From: Catellatospora sp. KI3
GTDB taxonomy: Bacteria; Actinomycetota; Actinomycetes; Mycobacteriales; Micromonosporaceae
Direction of reading: 5' to 3'
NCBI RefSeq assembly: GCF_029948125.1
Contig: NZ_JASAMB010000008.1
Location: 1 to 64,000, forward strand
DNA length: 64,000 nt
The translations under genes and the position numbers were made by a program. The notes under the pieces were generated by a model that did not search any database, was not told the DNA's origin, and was given only the letters and a program-made list of their open reading frames with translations. Positions 42,173-55,524 of this stretch are shown here, piece after piece. Position 1 is the first letter of the stretch. The number at the start of each line of letters is the position of its first letter.

Positions 42173-42327
42173 CAGTTCTCCTCAGGTCCTCTTCCTCACG
42201 TCGGCGGGATCGCCGGCGTGTGCGGTGACACGCGCACCTCCCACCGGAAGGTTCGCATGGCACCCGCGTCGCAGGTGAAACGCATGCGTGGCCACAGCCA
42301 CGCAGGCAGATCAGCCCAGCGCCGGGA

Positions 42328-42356
42328 AACCTAGCGGTCGGCGGAGTTTTCGGCAA
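42328..42356 (-). promoter_or_regulatory. mihF promoter
   Basis: The minus strand reads TTGCCG, a 17-base spacer, then TAGGTT. The transcript would start near 42321, giving a leader of about 150 bases before the mihF start. The leader contains a GCGTGGC/GCCACGC hairpin near 42289-42306. It gives mihF its own promoter despite following pyrF. Confidence 0.55.
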
Positions 42357-42382
42357 CGTCACCGCGCATGATCACGGAAAGG

Positions 42383-43228
42383 TCACGAGCGGCCCTGATG
42401 TCCCAATGCGGCCGCGCAGGCATCGAGCGCCCGGGATGCCGCGTCCCGCAGCGCCTGCGTCGACGGTCCCGCTCCGAGCACCTCCCGGGAGTACGACGGG
42501 AGCACCGAACCGAGGTTGGCGGCGAAGATCGAGCGAAGATCATCAGGCGTGCCGCCCTGCGCCCCGAGCCCCGGAACGAGGATCGGCCCGCCCAGCTTCG
42601 ACAGGTCGTGACCGGTCTCGCCGATGGTCGCCCCGACCACCGCGCCGACGTTACCCATCGGTTGCGCACCCGCGTTGAGCTGGGAAATCTCGTCGATGAT
42701 CGTCTGCGCGACGGTACGGCCGTCGATGTTGCGAGCGTGCTGCACGGAGGGACCCTCCGGGTTGGACGTCAGCGCGAGAACGAACACGCCACCGCCGTGC
42801 GCGGCCGCCGAGTCGAACATCGGCGCGAGCGAACCGAGGCCCAGGAACGGACTCGCGGTGATCGCATCGACATACATAGGGTTCGATGGGTTGAGGTACG
42901 CGTCGGCGTATGCCGCCACCGTCGAGCCGATGTCCCCACGCTTCACGTCCAGAAGCACAAGGGTTCCGGCCTCCCGAAACTGTCGGATAGTTGACTCAAG
43001 AATCTCAGCCCCACGGGCCCCGAATCGCTCGAAAAAGGCCGACTGCGGCTTGACCACGGCCACCCGACCGGCCAGCGCCTCGACCACCGTGGCGCAGAAC
43101 GAGGCGACCCCGGCCACGTCGTCGCCGAGCCCCCACTGCCTCAGCAACGACGCGTGCGGATCCACGCCCACGCACAGCGGCCCGTGCTCGTCCATCACAG
43201 CCCGCAGCCGGGCGCCGAACGGCTCCAT
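42383..43228 (-). CDS. pyrF: Orotidine 5'-phosphate decarboxylase
   Basis: It converts OMP to UMP. The 281-residue protein has the catalytic D-x-K-x-x-D array in LLDVKRGDIGST near 94-105 and CVGVDPH near 19-25. It is the longer bacterial type found in actinobacteria and myxobacteria. The ATG at 43228 lies eight bases after GGAG; a GTG just before it is possible. It closes the pyrimidine operon. Confidence 0.94.
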   Translation of the reverse strand: MEPFGARLRAVMDEHGPLCVGVDPHASLLRQWGLGDDVAGVASFCATVVEALAGRVAVVKPQSAFFERFGARGAEILESTIRQFREAGTLVLLDVKRGDIGSTVAAYADAYLNPSNPMYVDAITASPFLGLGSLAPMFDSAAAHGGGVFVLALTSNPEGPSVQHARNIDGRTVAQTIIDEISQLNAGAQPMGNVGAVVGATIGETGHDLSKLGGPILVPGLGAQGGTPDDLRSIFAANLGSVLPSYSREVLGAGPSTQALRDAASRALDACAAALGHQGRS

Positions 43229-43247
43229 CACGTTCACTCCTGCCTGT

Positions 43248-44582
43248 TCACGCGGCGGCCGCCGCGGCCGCCATCGCCTTGGTGATCGCCGCGACGTCCG
43301 CATCGGAGCTCACGAACGGCGGCATGGTGTAGATCAGGTCGCGGAACGGGCGCAGCCACACGCCGTGGGCCACCGCCGCGGCCGTGGCCGCCGCCATGTC
43401 CACCTCGTGGTCCAACTGCACCACGCCGATCGCGCCGAGCACGCGTACGTCGGCCACCCCGGGCAGGTCCGCGACCGGGGCCAGCCCCGCGCGCAGCCCC
43501 GCCCCGATCCGGGCCACCTCGGCCCGCCAGTCCTGGGCCAGCAGCAGCTCGATCGAGGCGCTCGCGACCGCGCAGGCCAGCGGATTGCCCATGAACGTGG
43601 GCCCGTGGGCCAGCACCGGCACGGCACCGGTCGAGATGCCGCGCGCCACCTCCGAGGTGCACAGTGCCGCCGCCAGTGTCAGATATCCGCCTGTGAGCGC
43701 CTTCCCGACGCACATCACGTCGGGGGTCACCCCGGCGTGGTCGGCCGCGAACAGCTCCCCGGTACGCCCGAAGCCCGTCGCGATCTCGTCGAAGACCAGC
43801 AGCACGTCGTGCTCGTCGCACAGCCGGCGCAGCTCGCGCAGGTGACCCGGATGGTGGAAGCGCATCCCGCCCGCGCCCTGCACCAGCGGCTCCACGATGA
43901 ACGCGGCCAGCTCGGGCGCGTGCGCCGCCAGCATCGCGTCGAGCTCCGCCACATAGGACGGATCGAACTCCACCGGCGGTACGCCGGCGAACACCTGCCG
44001 GGGCAGCACGTCGCCCCACAGGCTGTGCATGCCGCCCTCCGGGTCGCACACGCTCATCGGCTGCCACGTGTCGCCGTGGTAGCCGCCGCGCCAGGTCGCC
44101 AGCCGCCGCTTGCCCGGCCGCCCGCGCGACACCTGGTACTGCAGGCACATCTTGACCGCGACCTCGACGCTCACCGAGCCGGAGTCGGCCAGGAACACGT
44201 GCTCCAGCCCGTCCGGGGTGATGTCGACCAGGGTGCGGGCCAGCCGCACGGCGGGCTCGTGGGTCAGGCCGCCGAACATCACGTGGCTCATCCGGCCCAG
44301 CTGGTCGGTGACGGCCGCGTCGAGCACCGGGTGCCGGTACCCGTGGATCGCCGCCCACCAGCTCGACATCCCGTCGACCAGCTCCCGGCCGTCGGCCAGC
44401 GTCAGCCGCACGCCCTGGGCGCCGTCGACGACCAGCGGCTCCTGCCGGCCCGGCATCGGACCGTACGGGTGCCACACGTGCGCCCGGTCCAGCGCCAGCA
44501 GCTCGCCCTGCGCGAAAGGAAGGGCACCCTCCGCCCGCGCCGCGCCGCGGAAGGTGCCCTTGTCGACGTCTGCCGCCGTCAC
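43248..44582 (-). CDS. bioA: Adenosylmethionine-8-amino-7-oxononanoate aminotransferase
   Basis: BioA uses SAM as amino donor to make 7,8-diaminopelargonate for biotin. The 444-residue class III PLP enzyme has the substrate motif HVWHPYGPM at 35-43, [16 protein letters not shown] at 73-88, [15 protein letters not shown] at 262-276 and PLP lysine K294 in VGKALTGGY. The GTG start overlaps the pyrD stop by four bases, so it is translated from the pyrimidine mRNA. No other biotin gene is in the window. Confidence 0.93.
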   Translation of the reverse strand: MTAADVDKGTFRGAARAEGALPFAQGELLALDRAHVWHPYGPMPGRQEPLVVDGAQGVRLTLADGRELVDGMSSWWAAIHGYRHPVLDAAVTDQLGRMSHVMFGGLTHEPAVRLARTLVDITPDGLEHVFLADSGSVSVEVAVKMCLQYQVSRGRPGKRRLATWRGGYHGDTWQPMSVCDPEGGMHSLWGDVLPRQVFAGVPPVEFDPSYVAELDAMLAAHAPELAAFIVEPLVQGAGGMRFHHPGHLRELRRLCDEHDVLLVFDEIATGFGRTGELFAADHAGVTPDVMCVGKALTGGYLTLAAALCTSEVARGISTGAVPVLAHGPTFMGNPLACAVASASIELLLAQDWRAEVARIGAGLRAGLAPVADLPGVADVRVLGAIGVVQLDHEVDMAAATAAAVAHGVWLRPFRDLIYTMPPFVSSDADVAAITKAMAAAAAAA

Positions 44583-45588
44583 CGGGCGGCCCGCCTCGCG
44601 GCCGCCCGGACCAGCGCCGGGCCGTGGTAGATGAAGCCCGTGTAGAGCTGCACCAGGCTCGCCCCCGCGTCGAACATGCGCGCCGCGTCGTCGGCGGTCA
44701 TCAGCCCGCCGACGCCGACGATCGGCAGCTGCCCGGCCGTCTCGCGGTGTACGAACGACACCACCTGGTGCGCCCGCCGCGTCAGCGGCGCCCCGGACAG
44801 GCCGCCGGCCTGCCCGGCGGTGCCCTGGTCCGCGGTGGCGACACCGTCGCGGCTGAGCGTGGTGTTGGTCGCGATGAGACCGGCCACCCCGCGCGCCAGG
44901 CAGACCTCCAGCAGCTCCGCCACGGCCTGCTCGGTCAGGTCCGGGGCGATCTTCACCAGCACCGGCTTGGGGCCGCTCAGCGCCGCCAGGATCGCGTCGA
45001 GCGAGTCCTTGTCCTGCAGGCTGCGCAGCCCCGGGGTGTTGGGCGAGGAGACGTTGACCGCGAAGTAGTCGCCGAAGTCGCGCAGGGCGTCGTACGACGC
45101 CCGGTAGTCGGCGACGGCGTCCTCCAGCGGGGTCACCTTGGACTTGCCCAGCGAGATGCCCAGCGGCACGCCCAGCGGGCCCAGCGCGGCCAGCCGCCCG
45201 GCCAGCGCGTGCGCGCCCTCGTTGTTGAAGCCCATCCGGTTGATGACCGCCTGGCTGGACGGCAGCCGGAACAGGCGCGGCCGGTCGTTGCCCGGCTGGG
45301 CGTGCGCGGTGACCGTGCCGACCTCGACGAAGCCGAAGCCGAGCGCGGGCCAGGCGCGCAGCGCCACCCCGTTCTTGTCCATCCCGGCCGCCAGGCCCAC
45401 CGGGTTCGGGAAGCGCACCCCGAACACCTCGACCGGCGCCGCGGTGGCGTAGCGCCGCCGCAGCGCGTTCAGCACGGTCGGCCGCCCCGACAGCGCCGCG
45501 AGCCGCCGCAGCGTCCACTCGTGCGCGTGCTCGGCGTCCCCGCCGCCCAGCCGGAACAGCACCGGCCGGGCGGCTTTCTCGAACAGTG

Positions 45589-45592
<4 letters not shown>
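44579..45592 (-). CDS. pyrD: Dihydroorotate dehydrogenase, class 2
   Basis: This membrane-associated, quinone-dependent FMN enzyme oxidises dihydroorotate to orotate. The 337-residue protein has an N-terminal amphipathic extension that marks class 2, [10 protein letters not shown] near 67-76, and the catalytic serine in [15 protein letters not shown]. The stop overlaps bioA and the start overlaps carB, each by four bases. Confidence 0.95.
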
Positions 45593-48947
<3,355 letters not shown>

Positions 48948-48951
<4 letters not shown>

Positions 48952-50051
48952 TTACCTTCAATCAGCTCAGCGAACCGGTCGAACAGGTAGTCGGCGTCGT
49001 GCGGCCCCGCTGCCGCCTCCGGGTGGTACTGCACGGTGAAGGCGGGCACGTCCAGGCACCGCAGCCCCTCCACCACGTCGTCGTTGAGGCACACGTGGCT
49101 GACCTGAGCCCGCCCGAAGCCGGTCTCCACGACGCCCTCCAGCGGGGCGTCGACGGCGAAGCCGTGGTTGTGCGAGGTGACCTCGACCTTGCCGGTGAGG
49201 CGGTCCATCACCGGCTGGTTGATGCCCCGGTGGCCGTAGCCCAGCTTGTACGTGCCGAAGCCCAGCGCCCGGCCCAGGATCTGGCTGCCGAAGCAGATGC
49301 CGAACAGCGGGATGCGCCGCCGCATCACCTCCTGCGCCAGCTCCATCGCGTGGTCGGCGGTGGCCGGGTCGCCCGGACCGGGCGAGAAGAAGACCGCGTC
49401 GGGGCTGACCGCGAGCAGCTCCTCGATGGTGGAGGCGGCCGGCAGCACGTGCGTGGTGACGCCGCGGGCGGCCAGGCGCCGCGGCACGTTGCGCTTGATG
49501 CCCAGGTCGAGCGCGGCCACCGTGTACCGGTGCGCGCCCTGCGCCGCCACCGTGTACGGCTGCACCGTGGTCACCTGCGCCGACAGGTCGGCACCGGTCA
49601 TCTTCGGCTGCTCCAGCACCCGCGCCAGCAGCGCCTGCGGGTCGGTCTCGGTGCTGGACACGCCCACCCGCATCGCGCCGCGCTCGCGCAGGTGCCGGGT
49701 CAGCGCCCGGGTGTCGATCCCGCTGATGCCGACGACGCCGGCCTGCGCCAGCTTCGTGCCCAGGTCGACCTTGCTGCGCCAGTTCGACGGCGTCCGGGCG
49801 GGGTCGCGGACCACGTACCCGGCGACCCAGATGCGGTCGGACTCGTCGTCCTCGTCGTTGATGCCGGTGTTGCCGATGTGCGGCGCGGTCTGCACCACGA
49901 CCTGGCGGTGGTACGACGGGTCGGTGAGCGTCTCCTGGTAGCCGGTCATGCCGGTGGTGAAGACGGCCTCGCCGAAGGTCTCGCCGACGGCGCCGTACGA
50001 CTCACCCCGGAACGTCCGCCCGTCCTCCAGGACGAGAATCGCTTGGGTCAC
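48948..50051 (-). CDS. carA: Carbamoyl-phosphate synthase small chain
   Basis: This glutaminase subunit delivers ammonia to CarB. The 367-residue protein has a conserved N-terminal domain ([20 protein letters not shown]) and a class I glutamine amidotransferase domain with the catalytic cysteine in [11 protein letters not shown] and His/Glu in [11 protein letters not shown]. The GTG start overlaps the pyrC stop by four bases. Confidence 0.96.
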
Positions 50052-51325
50052 TTCTGCACCTTTCCGTCGAGCACGGTCGGCACGCCCCGCAGGAACGTGG
50101 CGACGATGCGGCCGGGCACGGTCATCCCGGCGTACGGCGTGTTGTGGCTGAGACTGGCCAGCCCGGTCGCTTCGACCGTCCACCGCGCCGTGGGGTCGAT
50201 CAGGGTGAGGTTCGCGGGGGCGCCGACCTTGAGGTCGTGCCCGTGGTTGTCGAGCCCGGCGATGCGGGCCGGGGCCCGGGACATGCGCTCGGCGATCAGG
50301 TCCCACTGGTCGCCCAGCACGTCGAGCACGATCGGCAGGGCCGTTTCGAGGCCGAGCATGCCGGGGCGCGCGTACGCCCACTCGCACTCCTTGTCCTCGG
50401 CGGCGTGCGGGGCGTGGTCGGTGGCGACGATGTCGATGGTGCCGTCGCGCAGGCCCTCGCGCAGCGCGGTCACGTCGGCATCGGTGCGCAGCGGCGGGTT
50501 CACCTTGTACACCGGGTCGTAGGACTCGGCCCTGGTGTGGGTGAGCAGGAGGTGGTGCGGGGTGACCTCGGCGGTGACCCGTACGCCCCGGGCTTTCGCG
50601 ACCCGGATGATCTCGACGCTGCCCGCGGTCGACACGTGGCAGACGTGCAGGCGCGCGCCCACGTGCTCGGCCAGCAGCACGTCGCGCGCGATGATCGACT
50701 CCTCGGCCACGGCGGGCCAGCCGGTCAGGCCCAGCCGCGCCGAGACCTCGCCCTCGTGCATCTGGGCGCCCTCGGTGAGCCGGGGCTCCTCGGCGTGCTG
50801 GGCGATGACGCCGTCGAACGCCTTCACGTACTCCAGCGCCCGGCGCATCAGGCGCGGGTCGGAGACGCAGTGGCCGTCGTCGGAGAAGACGCGCACCCGG
50901 GCGGCGGAGTCCGCCATCGCGCCCAGCTCGGCCAGCCGCTCCCCGGCCAGGCCGATGGTGACCGCGCCGATGGGCTGCACGTCGACCAGCCCGGCCTCCT
51001 GGCCCAGCCGGTAGACCTGCTCGACCACCCCGGCGGTGTCGGCCACCGGCGACGTGTTGGCCATCGCGCAGACGGCGGTGTAGCCGCCCAGGGCGGCGGC
51101 GCGCGAACCGGTGTACACCGTCTCGGCGTCCTCGCGGCCCGGCTCGCGCAGGTGGGTGTGCAGGTCGACCAGGCCGGGCAGGGCCACCAGGCCGTCGGCG
51201 TCGACGACGGTCGCGCCGTCGGCCCGCAGGCCGGGGCCGAGCTCGGCGATCACGCCGTCGCGCAGCACCAGGTCGACGGGGTCACCGCCCAGGATCCGGG
51301 CACCCTTGATCAACACGACGCTCAC
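50048..51325 (-). CDS. pyrC: Dihydroorotase, class I
   Basis: It cyclises carbamoyl aspartate to dihydroorotate. The 425-residue amidohydrolase has the metal motif [10 protein letters not shown] near 54-63, [10 protein letters not shown] near 151, HVCHVSTAG and [13 protein letters not shown] near 306-318. It starts at a GTG overlapping pyrB by four bases. Confidence 0.96.
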   Translation of the reverse strand: MSVVLIKGARILGGDPVDLVLRDGVIAELGPGLRADGATVVDADGLVALPGLVDLHTHLREPGREDAETVYTGSRAAALGGYTAVCAMANTSPVADTAGVVEQVYRLGQEAGLVDVQPIGAVTIGLAGERLAELGAMADSAARVRVFSDDGHCVSDPRLMRRALEYVKAFDGVIAQHAEEPRLTEGAQMHEGEVSARLGLTGWPAVAEESIIARDVLLAEHVGARLHVCHVSTAGSVEIIRVAKARGVRVTAEVTPHHLLLTHTRAESYDPVYKVNPPLRTDADVTALREGLRDGTIDIVATDHAPHAAEDKECEWAYARPGMLGLETALPIVLDVLGDQWDLIAERMSRAPARIAGLDNHGHDLKVGAPANLTLIDPTARWTVEATGLASLSHNTPYAGMTVPGRIVATFLRGVPTVLDGKVQK

Positions 51326-52230
51326 GAACGACCTCCGAGCAGCAGGTAAAGGCAGGCCATGCGTACCGAGACGCCGTTGGTGACCTGTTCGACGATGGTG
51401 GAGCGGGGCGAGTCGGCCACCTCGGGCGTGATCTCCATGCCCCGGTTCATCGGCCCGGGGTGCATCACGATCCCGTGCGAGGGCATCCGGCGCAGGCGCG
51501 CGCCGTCCAGGCCGTAGCGGCGGGAGTACTCCCGCGCCGAGGGGAAGTACGAGTCGGTCATGCGCTCGCGCTGCACGCGCAGCATCATCACCACGTCGGC
51601 CTGCGGCAGCACCGCGTCCAGGTCGTAGGAGACCTGCACGGCGCTGCTCAGGTCGGTCGGCACCAGCGTCGGCGGCCCGACCAGGGTCACCTTGGCGCCG
51701 AGGGTGTTGAGCAGCAGCACGTTGGAGCGGGCGACCCGGCTGTGCAGCACGTCGCCGACGATGGCCACGTGCAGCCCGTCCAGGCGGCCCATCCGGGCGC
51801 GCATCGTGTACGCGTCCAGCAGCGCCTGCGTCGGGTGCTCGTGCGTACCGTCGCCGGCGTTGAGCACGCTGCCGCTGACCCAGCCCGCGAGCCGGTGCGG
51901 GGCGCCGGAGGCCGGGTGGCGGATGACGACCGCGTCGGCGCCCATGGCCTGCAGCGTCCAGGCGGTGTCCTTCAGGCTCTCGCCCTTGGCCACGCTGGAG
52001 CCCTTGGCCGAGAAGTTGATCACGTCGGCGCTCAGCCGCTTGGCCGCCGCCTCGAACGAGATCCGGGTGCGGGTGGAGTCCTCGTAGAAGAGGTTGACCA
52101 CGGTGCGGCCGCGCAGTGTGGGCAGCTTCTTGATCTCACGCCCGGACACGCTGGCCATCTCGGTGGCGATGTCGAGGATCTCGGTCGCGGTGGCCGCGTC
52201 CAGGTCGGCGGTGGAGAGTAGGTGCTTCAT
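51322..52230 (-). CDS. pyrB: Aspartate carbamoyltransferase catalytic subunit
   Basis: It makes carbamoyl aspartate, the committed step of pyrimidine synthesis. The 302-residue protein has the carbamoyl-phosphate motif STRTR in [12 protein letters not shown] near 51-62 and [12 protein letters not shown] near 133-144. No regulatory PyrI chain is present; control is expected at the RNA level by PyrR. Its ATG overlaps the pyrR stop by four bases. Confidence 0.96.
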   Translation of the reverse strand: MKHLLSTADLDAATATEILDIATEMASVSGREIKKLPTLRGRTVVNLFYEDSTRTRISFEAAAKRLSADVINFSAKGSSVAKGESLKDTAWTLQAMGADAVVIRHPASGAPHRLAGWVSGSVLNAGDGTHEHPTQALLDAYTMRARMGRLDGLHVAIVGDVLHSRVARSNVLLLNTLGAKVTLVGPPTLVPTDLSSAVQVSYDLDAVLPQADVVMMLRVQRERMTDSYFPSAREYSRRYGLDGARLRRMPSHGIVMHPGPMNRGMEITPEVADSPRSTIVEQVTNGVSVRMACLYLLLGGRS

Positions 52231-52835
52231 GCCTGCTTGTCCTTTACCCCGGCGGCCAGTACGACCTCGTCGCTGCCGTCGATCTCCTGCAACCGCACCT
52301 TGACCTGCTCGGACAGGGCGGTCGGGATGTTCTTGCCGACGTAGTCGGCCCGGATGGGCAGCTGCCGGTGGCCGCGGTCGACCAGCACGGCCAGCTGCAC
52401 GGCGGCCGGACGCCCGAGGTCGCTGAGCGCGTCGAGCGCGGCGCGGATGGTGCGCCCGGAGAAGAGCACGTCGTCGACGAGGACGACGCGGCGCCCGTCG
52501 ACGCCGCCGGGCGGCTCCTCGGTGCGACCTACCGCACGAATGGAGTTGCGGCGCAGATCGTCGCGGTAGAGGGTGATGTCGAGCGTGCCGACGGGGACCT
52601 CGCGGCCCTCGAACGCGCGGATGCGCTCGGCCAGGCGGCGGGCGATGGGCACGCCGCGCGTGGCGATGCCGAGCAGGACGACGTCGCCCGCGCCCTGGGT
52701 CTTCTCCAGGATCTGGTGGGCGATGCGGTCCACGACCCGCTGCACGTCGGCGGCGGTGAGGACGATCTTCGAGAGTGCCTGCGCGGGCACCTGCTGCGCT
52801 GGATCGGATGACTCGTCTGTCATTGGGCGCGCCAA
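52227..52835 (-). CDS. pyrR: Pyrimidine operon regulator PyrR / uracil phosphoribosyltransferase
   Basis: PyrR binds pyr mRNA when UMP is high and also has UPRTase activity. The 202-residue protein has the PRPP loop [18 protein letters not shown] near 120-137 and [19 protein letters not shown]. The start is set at TTG 52835 because GGAGG lies six bases upstream; the first in-frame ATG (52823) would be about 17 bases from that signal. It is the first gene of the pyr operon and has a PyrR-type RNA hairpin at its ribosome-binding site. Confidence 0.93.
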   Translation of the reverse strand: MARPMTDESSDPAQQVPAQALSKIVLTAADVQRVVDRIAHQILEKTQGAGDVVLLGIATRGVPIARRLAERIRAFEGREVPVGTLDITLYRDDLRRNSIRAVGRTEEPPGGVDGRRVVLVDDVLFSGRTIRAALDALSDLGRPAAVQLAVLVDRGHRQLPIRADYVGKNIPTALSEQVKVRLQEIDGSDEVVLAAGVKDKQA

Positions 52836-52841
52836 GGCAGA

Positions 52842-52869
52842 CCTCCTTCCCCGCCTCACTGGACGGGTC
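52842..52869 (-). promoter_or_regulatory. Putative PyrR-binding RNA hairpin over the pyrR ribosome-binding site
   Basis: The minus-strand RNA reads CCCG, UCCAGUGAGG, CGGG: a four-pair stem (52864-52867 with 52850-52853) closing the loop sequence UCCAGNGAGG, which is the conserved PyrR binding loop. Outer GACC/GGUC can pair and enclose the GGAGG Shine-Dalgarno sequence (52842-52846). Bound PyrR would stabilise this fold and block translation. A comparable arrangement has been reported in Mycobacterium smegmatis. A -10-like TAAGTT lies at 52930-52935. Confidence 0.65.
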
Positions 52870-53064
52870 GTTAAAGGATGTCGAGGTCAACGACAGCGGA
52901 GGCCGGAGTCTCCTACCGTCATCTCAGTAAACTTAGCAGCGTGGGGTACGGAACCTGCCGCCGGGTGCGTAACGAGCCGCAGCTCACACCGGTCGATCTA
53001 GCTGATCAGCTTAGTTGATCAGTCTTTTCGGATGAGGTTGTCTCAACTAGTAGGCAGTCAGCAC

Positions 53065-53094
53065 TTGACCAACGCGACGTTACCGCCGTACCGT
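53065..53094 (+). promoter_or_regulatory. bldD promoter
   Basis: TTGACC, an 18-base spacer and TACCGT precede bldD, giving a predicted start near 53101 and a leader of about 50 bases. Two TGATCAG copies lie upstream near 53003-53027, between bldD and the divergent pyrR; their role is unknown. The rest of 52936-53064 holds nothing else I can support. Confidence 0.5.
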
Positions 53095-53151
53095 CACGCT
53101 GCGTAGCGATCGCTGGGGAAACCACCCCGGCCCACAGCTGGGAGTGTCGGA

Positions 53152-53643
53152 ATGCCGTCTGATTACGCCAAGTCCCTCGGGGCGCGTCTGCGCTCGATCC
53201 GGCAGCAGCAGGGTCTGTCGCTGCAGGGGGTCGAGGAGAAGTCGAACGGGCGCTGGAAGGCCGTCGTCGTCGGTTCGTACGAGCGTGGCGACCGCGCCGT
53301 GACGGTGTCCCGCCTGGCCGAGCTGGCCGACTTCTACCGCGTGCCGGTCGGCGAGCTGCTGCCCGACGGTCCGGCGCCGCGCCAGGAGGCCACCAGCAAG
53401 ATCGTCCTCGACCTGGAGCGGCTGTACGACCAGGCCAAGGAGGACCTCGCCTCGGTGGCGCGGTACGCCCGCGCCATCCAGCAGCAGCGCGGCGACTACA
53501 ACGGCCGGGTGCTCTCCATCCGCGCCGTGGATCTGCAGGCGCTGGCGGTGTTCTACGACTGCACCCCCAGCGAGCTGATCGAGCGCCTGGCCGACCACGG
53601 GGTGCTCGTGGCCGACCCGCGGGCGTTCTTCGCCGGCAGCTGA
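53152..53643 (+). CDS. bldD: Developmental regulator BldD
   Basis: BldD represses sporulation genes during growth; a c-di-GMP tetramer glues its dimer together on DNA. The 163-residue protein has an N-terminal XRE-type helix-turn-helix (about 7-70) and a C-terminal domain with the c-di-GMP signature RGD at 113-115, eight residues, then RxxD as RAVD at 124-127. Both motifs are intact, so it should respond to c-di-GMP. GGGAG lies about eight bases before the ATG. It is divergent from pyrR. Confidence 0.95.
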   Translation: MPSDYAKSLGARLRSIRQQQGLSLQGVEEKSNGRWKAVVVGSYERGDRAVTVSRLAELADFYRVPVGELLPDGPAPRQEATSKIVLDLERLYDQAKEDLASVARYARAIQQQRGDYNGRVLSIRAVDLQALAVFYDCTPSELIERLADHGVLVADPRAFFAGS

Positions 53644-53654
53644 CCTGAGCGGAT

Positions 53655-53696
53655 GTGAAAGCGGCCGTCCCCCACCCGGGGGACGGCCGCTTTCAC
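53655..53696. terminator. Bidirectional terminator between bldD and nusB
   Basis: Perfect 19-base arms, 53655-53673 and 53678-53696, enclose a four-base loop between two convergent genes. Each arm starts with GTGAAAG on its own strand, so the stem is followed by a T-containing CTTTCAC end in both directions. It lies 11 bases from each stop codon. Confidence 0.8.
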
Positions 53697-53706
53697 GTCG
53701 TGACGA

Positions 53707-54147
53707 CTAGTGCCTGCGGGGCGCGTAGTCGGCGATCCGGCCCAGCAGGCCGTTGAGGAAGCGCGGGGAGTCATCGGTGGACAGCTCCTTGGCCAGCTCG
53801 ACCGCCTCGGTGATGGCCACCGGGTCGTCGATCTCCTCGACGTAGAGCAGCTCGTACACGCTGATGCGGGCCAGGTTGCGGTCGACCACCGGCATCCGGT
53901 CGATCGTCCACCCCTCCGCGAACGTGGCGATCGTCTCGTCGATGTGGTCCAGGTTGCGGTCCACGCCCTCGACCAGCGACACCGCGTAAGGCAGGTGCTC
54001 CGGCCGGGGGGCCTCCATCCGCTCCAGGTAGGCCGAGAGCACCCGCGGGATCGGCAGGTCCCGCAGGTCGGCCTCGTACAGGACGTCGAGGGCCCGCTTG
54101 CGCGCCTTGCGCCGGGCGGGCATCTGCGCCTTCGGTGCCTCAGCCAC
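53707..54147 (-). CDS. nusB: Transcription antitermination factor NusB
   Basis: NusB binds boxA RNA with S10 and supports rRNA transcription. The 146-residue all-helical protein has RRKARKRALDVLYEADLR near 12-29 and AITEAVELAKELSTDDSPRF near 110-129, both typical. The start is a GTG. It follows efp by 30 bases in the efp-nusB order found widely. Confidence 0.95.
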   Translation of the reverse strand: MAEAPKAQMPARRKARKRALDVLYEADLRDLPIPRVLSAYLERMEAPRPEHLPYAVSLVEGVDRNLDHIDETIATFAEGWTIDRMPVVDRNLARISVYELLYVEEIDDPVAITEAVELAKELSTDDSPRFLNGLLGRIADYAPRRH

Positions 54148-54177
54148 GACTCATCCCCCGATGGGTCGCAGGGGACA

Positions 54178-54741
54178 TCAGGCCCGGCCCAGGTAGCGGC
54201 TGTCGCGGGTGTCGACCTTGATCTTCTCACCGGTGGTGATGAACAGCGGCACCTGGACGGTCGCGCCGGTCTCGATCGTGGCGGGCTTGTTGCCACCGGT
54301 CGAGCGGTCGCCCTGCAGGCCCGGCTCGGTGTAGGTGACCTCGACGATGACGCTGGTCGGCAGTTCGACGTACAGCGGGGCGCCCTCGTGGGTCGCGACG
54401 ATGACCTTGGCCTCCGGCAGGAGGAAGTCGACGCCGTCGCCGAGGGTCACGCCGGGGACGTGGATCTGGTCGTAGGTGTCCAGGTCCATGAAGACGAAGT
54501 CCTCGCCGTCCGGGTACAGGTACTGCATCTCGCGCTTGTCGACGTTGGCGGTCTCGACCTTGGTGCCGGCGTTGAAGGTCTTGTCGACCACCTTGCCGGT
54601 GAGCACGTGCTTGAGCGTCGTGCGCACGAACGCCGGACCCTTGCCGGGCTTCACGTGCTGGAACTCGACGACGGTCCAGAGCTCCTTGTCGAGGTTGAGC
54701 ACCATGCCGTTCTTGAGGTCGTTCGTGGTGGCCACAGCCAT
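54178..54741 (-). CDS. efp: Elongation factor P
   Basis: EF-P relieves ribosomes stalled on proline runs. The 187-residue protein has three beta-barrel domains and the tip loop KPGKGPAF with K34. The C-terminal signature [15 protein letters not shown] is present. TAAACT about 50 bases upstream could be its -10. The ribosome-binding signal is very close to the ATG (GGAG one base away), so its use is unclear. Confidence 0.96.
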   Translation of the reverse strand: MAVATTNDLKNGMVLNLDKELWTVVEFQHVKPGKGPAFVRTTLKHVLTGKVVDKTFNAGTKVETANVDKREMQYLYPDGEDFVFMDLDTYDQIHVPGVTLGDGVDFLLPEAKVIVATHEGAPLYVELPTSVIVEVTYTEPGLQGDRSTGGNKPATIETGATVQVPLFITTGEKIKVDTRDSRYLGRA

Positions 54742-54858
54742 GCTCCATTACATGATCAGTTAGTTGAGAAAGAACAGACCAGACGAGTTTACCGGCCCGT
54801 GATCTCAGGCGCTCGGCACGGGTGGGCGGGCCCACAGCCCTGCGGTAACCTCGCGCCC

Positions 54859-55524
54859 GTGCGGGTGCTGGTGGTCGAGGACGATCCTGAGGTGCGCGGC
54901 GTGGTCGTCACCGCGCTGCGCTCGGTCGGCTTCGCCGTGGACCAGGCCGCCGACTGGAGCCAGGCCGACCTGCGGATGAGCGTCAACGACTACGACTGCC
55001 TGGTGCTGGACCGGATCCTGCCCGAGGGCGACTCGGCCGGGCAGCTGCGGCGCCGCCGCCAGGCCGGGCTCGCCGTGCCCGCGCTGATGCTGACCGCGCT
55101 GGACGACGTCACCGACCGGCTCGCCGGGTTCGAGGCGGGCGCCGACGACTACGTGGTCAAGCCGTTCGTCGCCGCCGAGCTGGTCATGCGGGTCCGGGCG
55201 CTGTGCCGCCGCCGAGGCAGCACGGTCGCGCCGGTGCTGCGCGTCGGCGACGTCGAGGTCGACACGGCCCGGCGCGAGGTGCGCCGCGACGGCATCCTGC
55301 TCACGCTCACCCCCAAGGAGTTCTCGGTGCTGGAGCTGCTGCTCGTCCGGCGACCGGCCGTGGTCAGCCGCACCGACCTGCTGGAGCACTGCTGGGACGA
55401 GCTGGCCGACCCGGCCTCCAACGTCGTGGACGTGGTCGTCGGGCAGCTGCGGCGCAAACTCGGCGACCCCCCGGTGATCACCACCGTACGGGGCACCGGT
55501 TACCGCGTGGACCTCGGCGGATGA
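54859..55524 (+). CDS. OmpR-family response regulator
   Basis: The 221-residue protein has a receiver domain with acidic residues EDD at 7-9, phospho-acceptor D51 in LVLDRILPEGD and lysine in VVKPF, then an OmpR/PhoB winged helix (LTPKEFSVLELLL to VRGTGYRVDL). The GTG start is seven bases after TAACCT and lacks a Shine-Dalgarno sequence, so it is probably leaderless. It overlaps the kinase by four bases. The regulon is unknown. Confidence 0.92.
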   Translation: MRVLVVEDDPEVRGVVVTALRSVGFAVDQAADWSQADLRMSVNDYDCLVLDRILPEGDSAGQLRRRRQAGLAVPALMLTALDDVTDRLAGFEAGADDYVVKPFVAAELVMRVRALCRRRGSTVAPVLRVGDVEVDTARREVRRDGILLTLTPKEFSVLELLLVRRPAVVSRTDLLEHCWDELADPASNVVDVVVGQLRRKLGDPPVITTVRGTGYRVDLGG

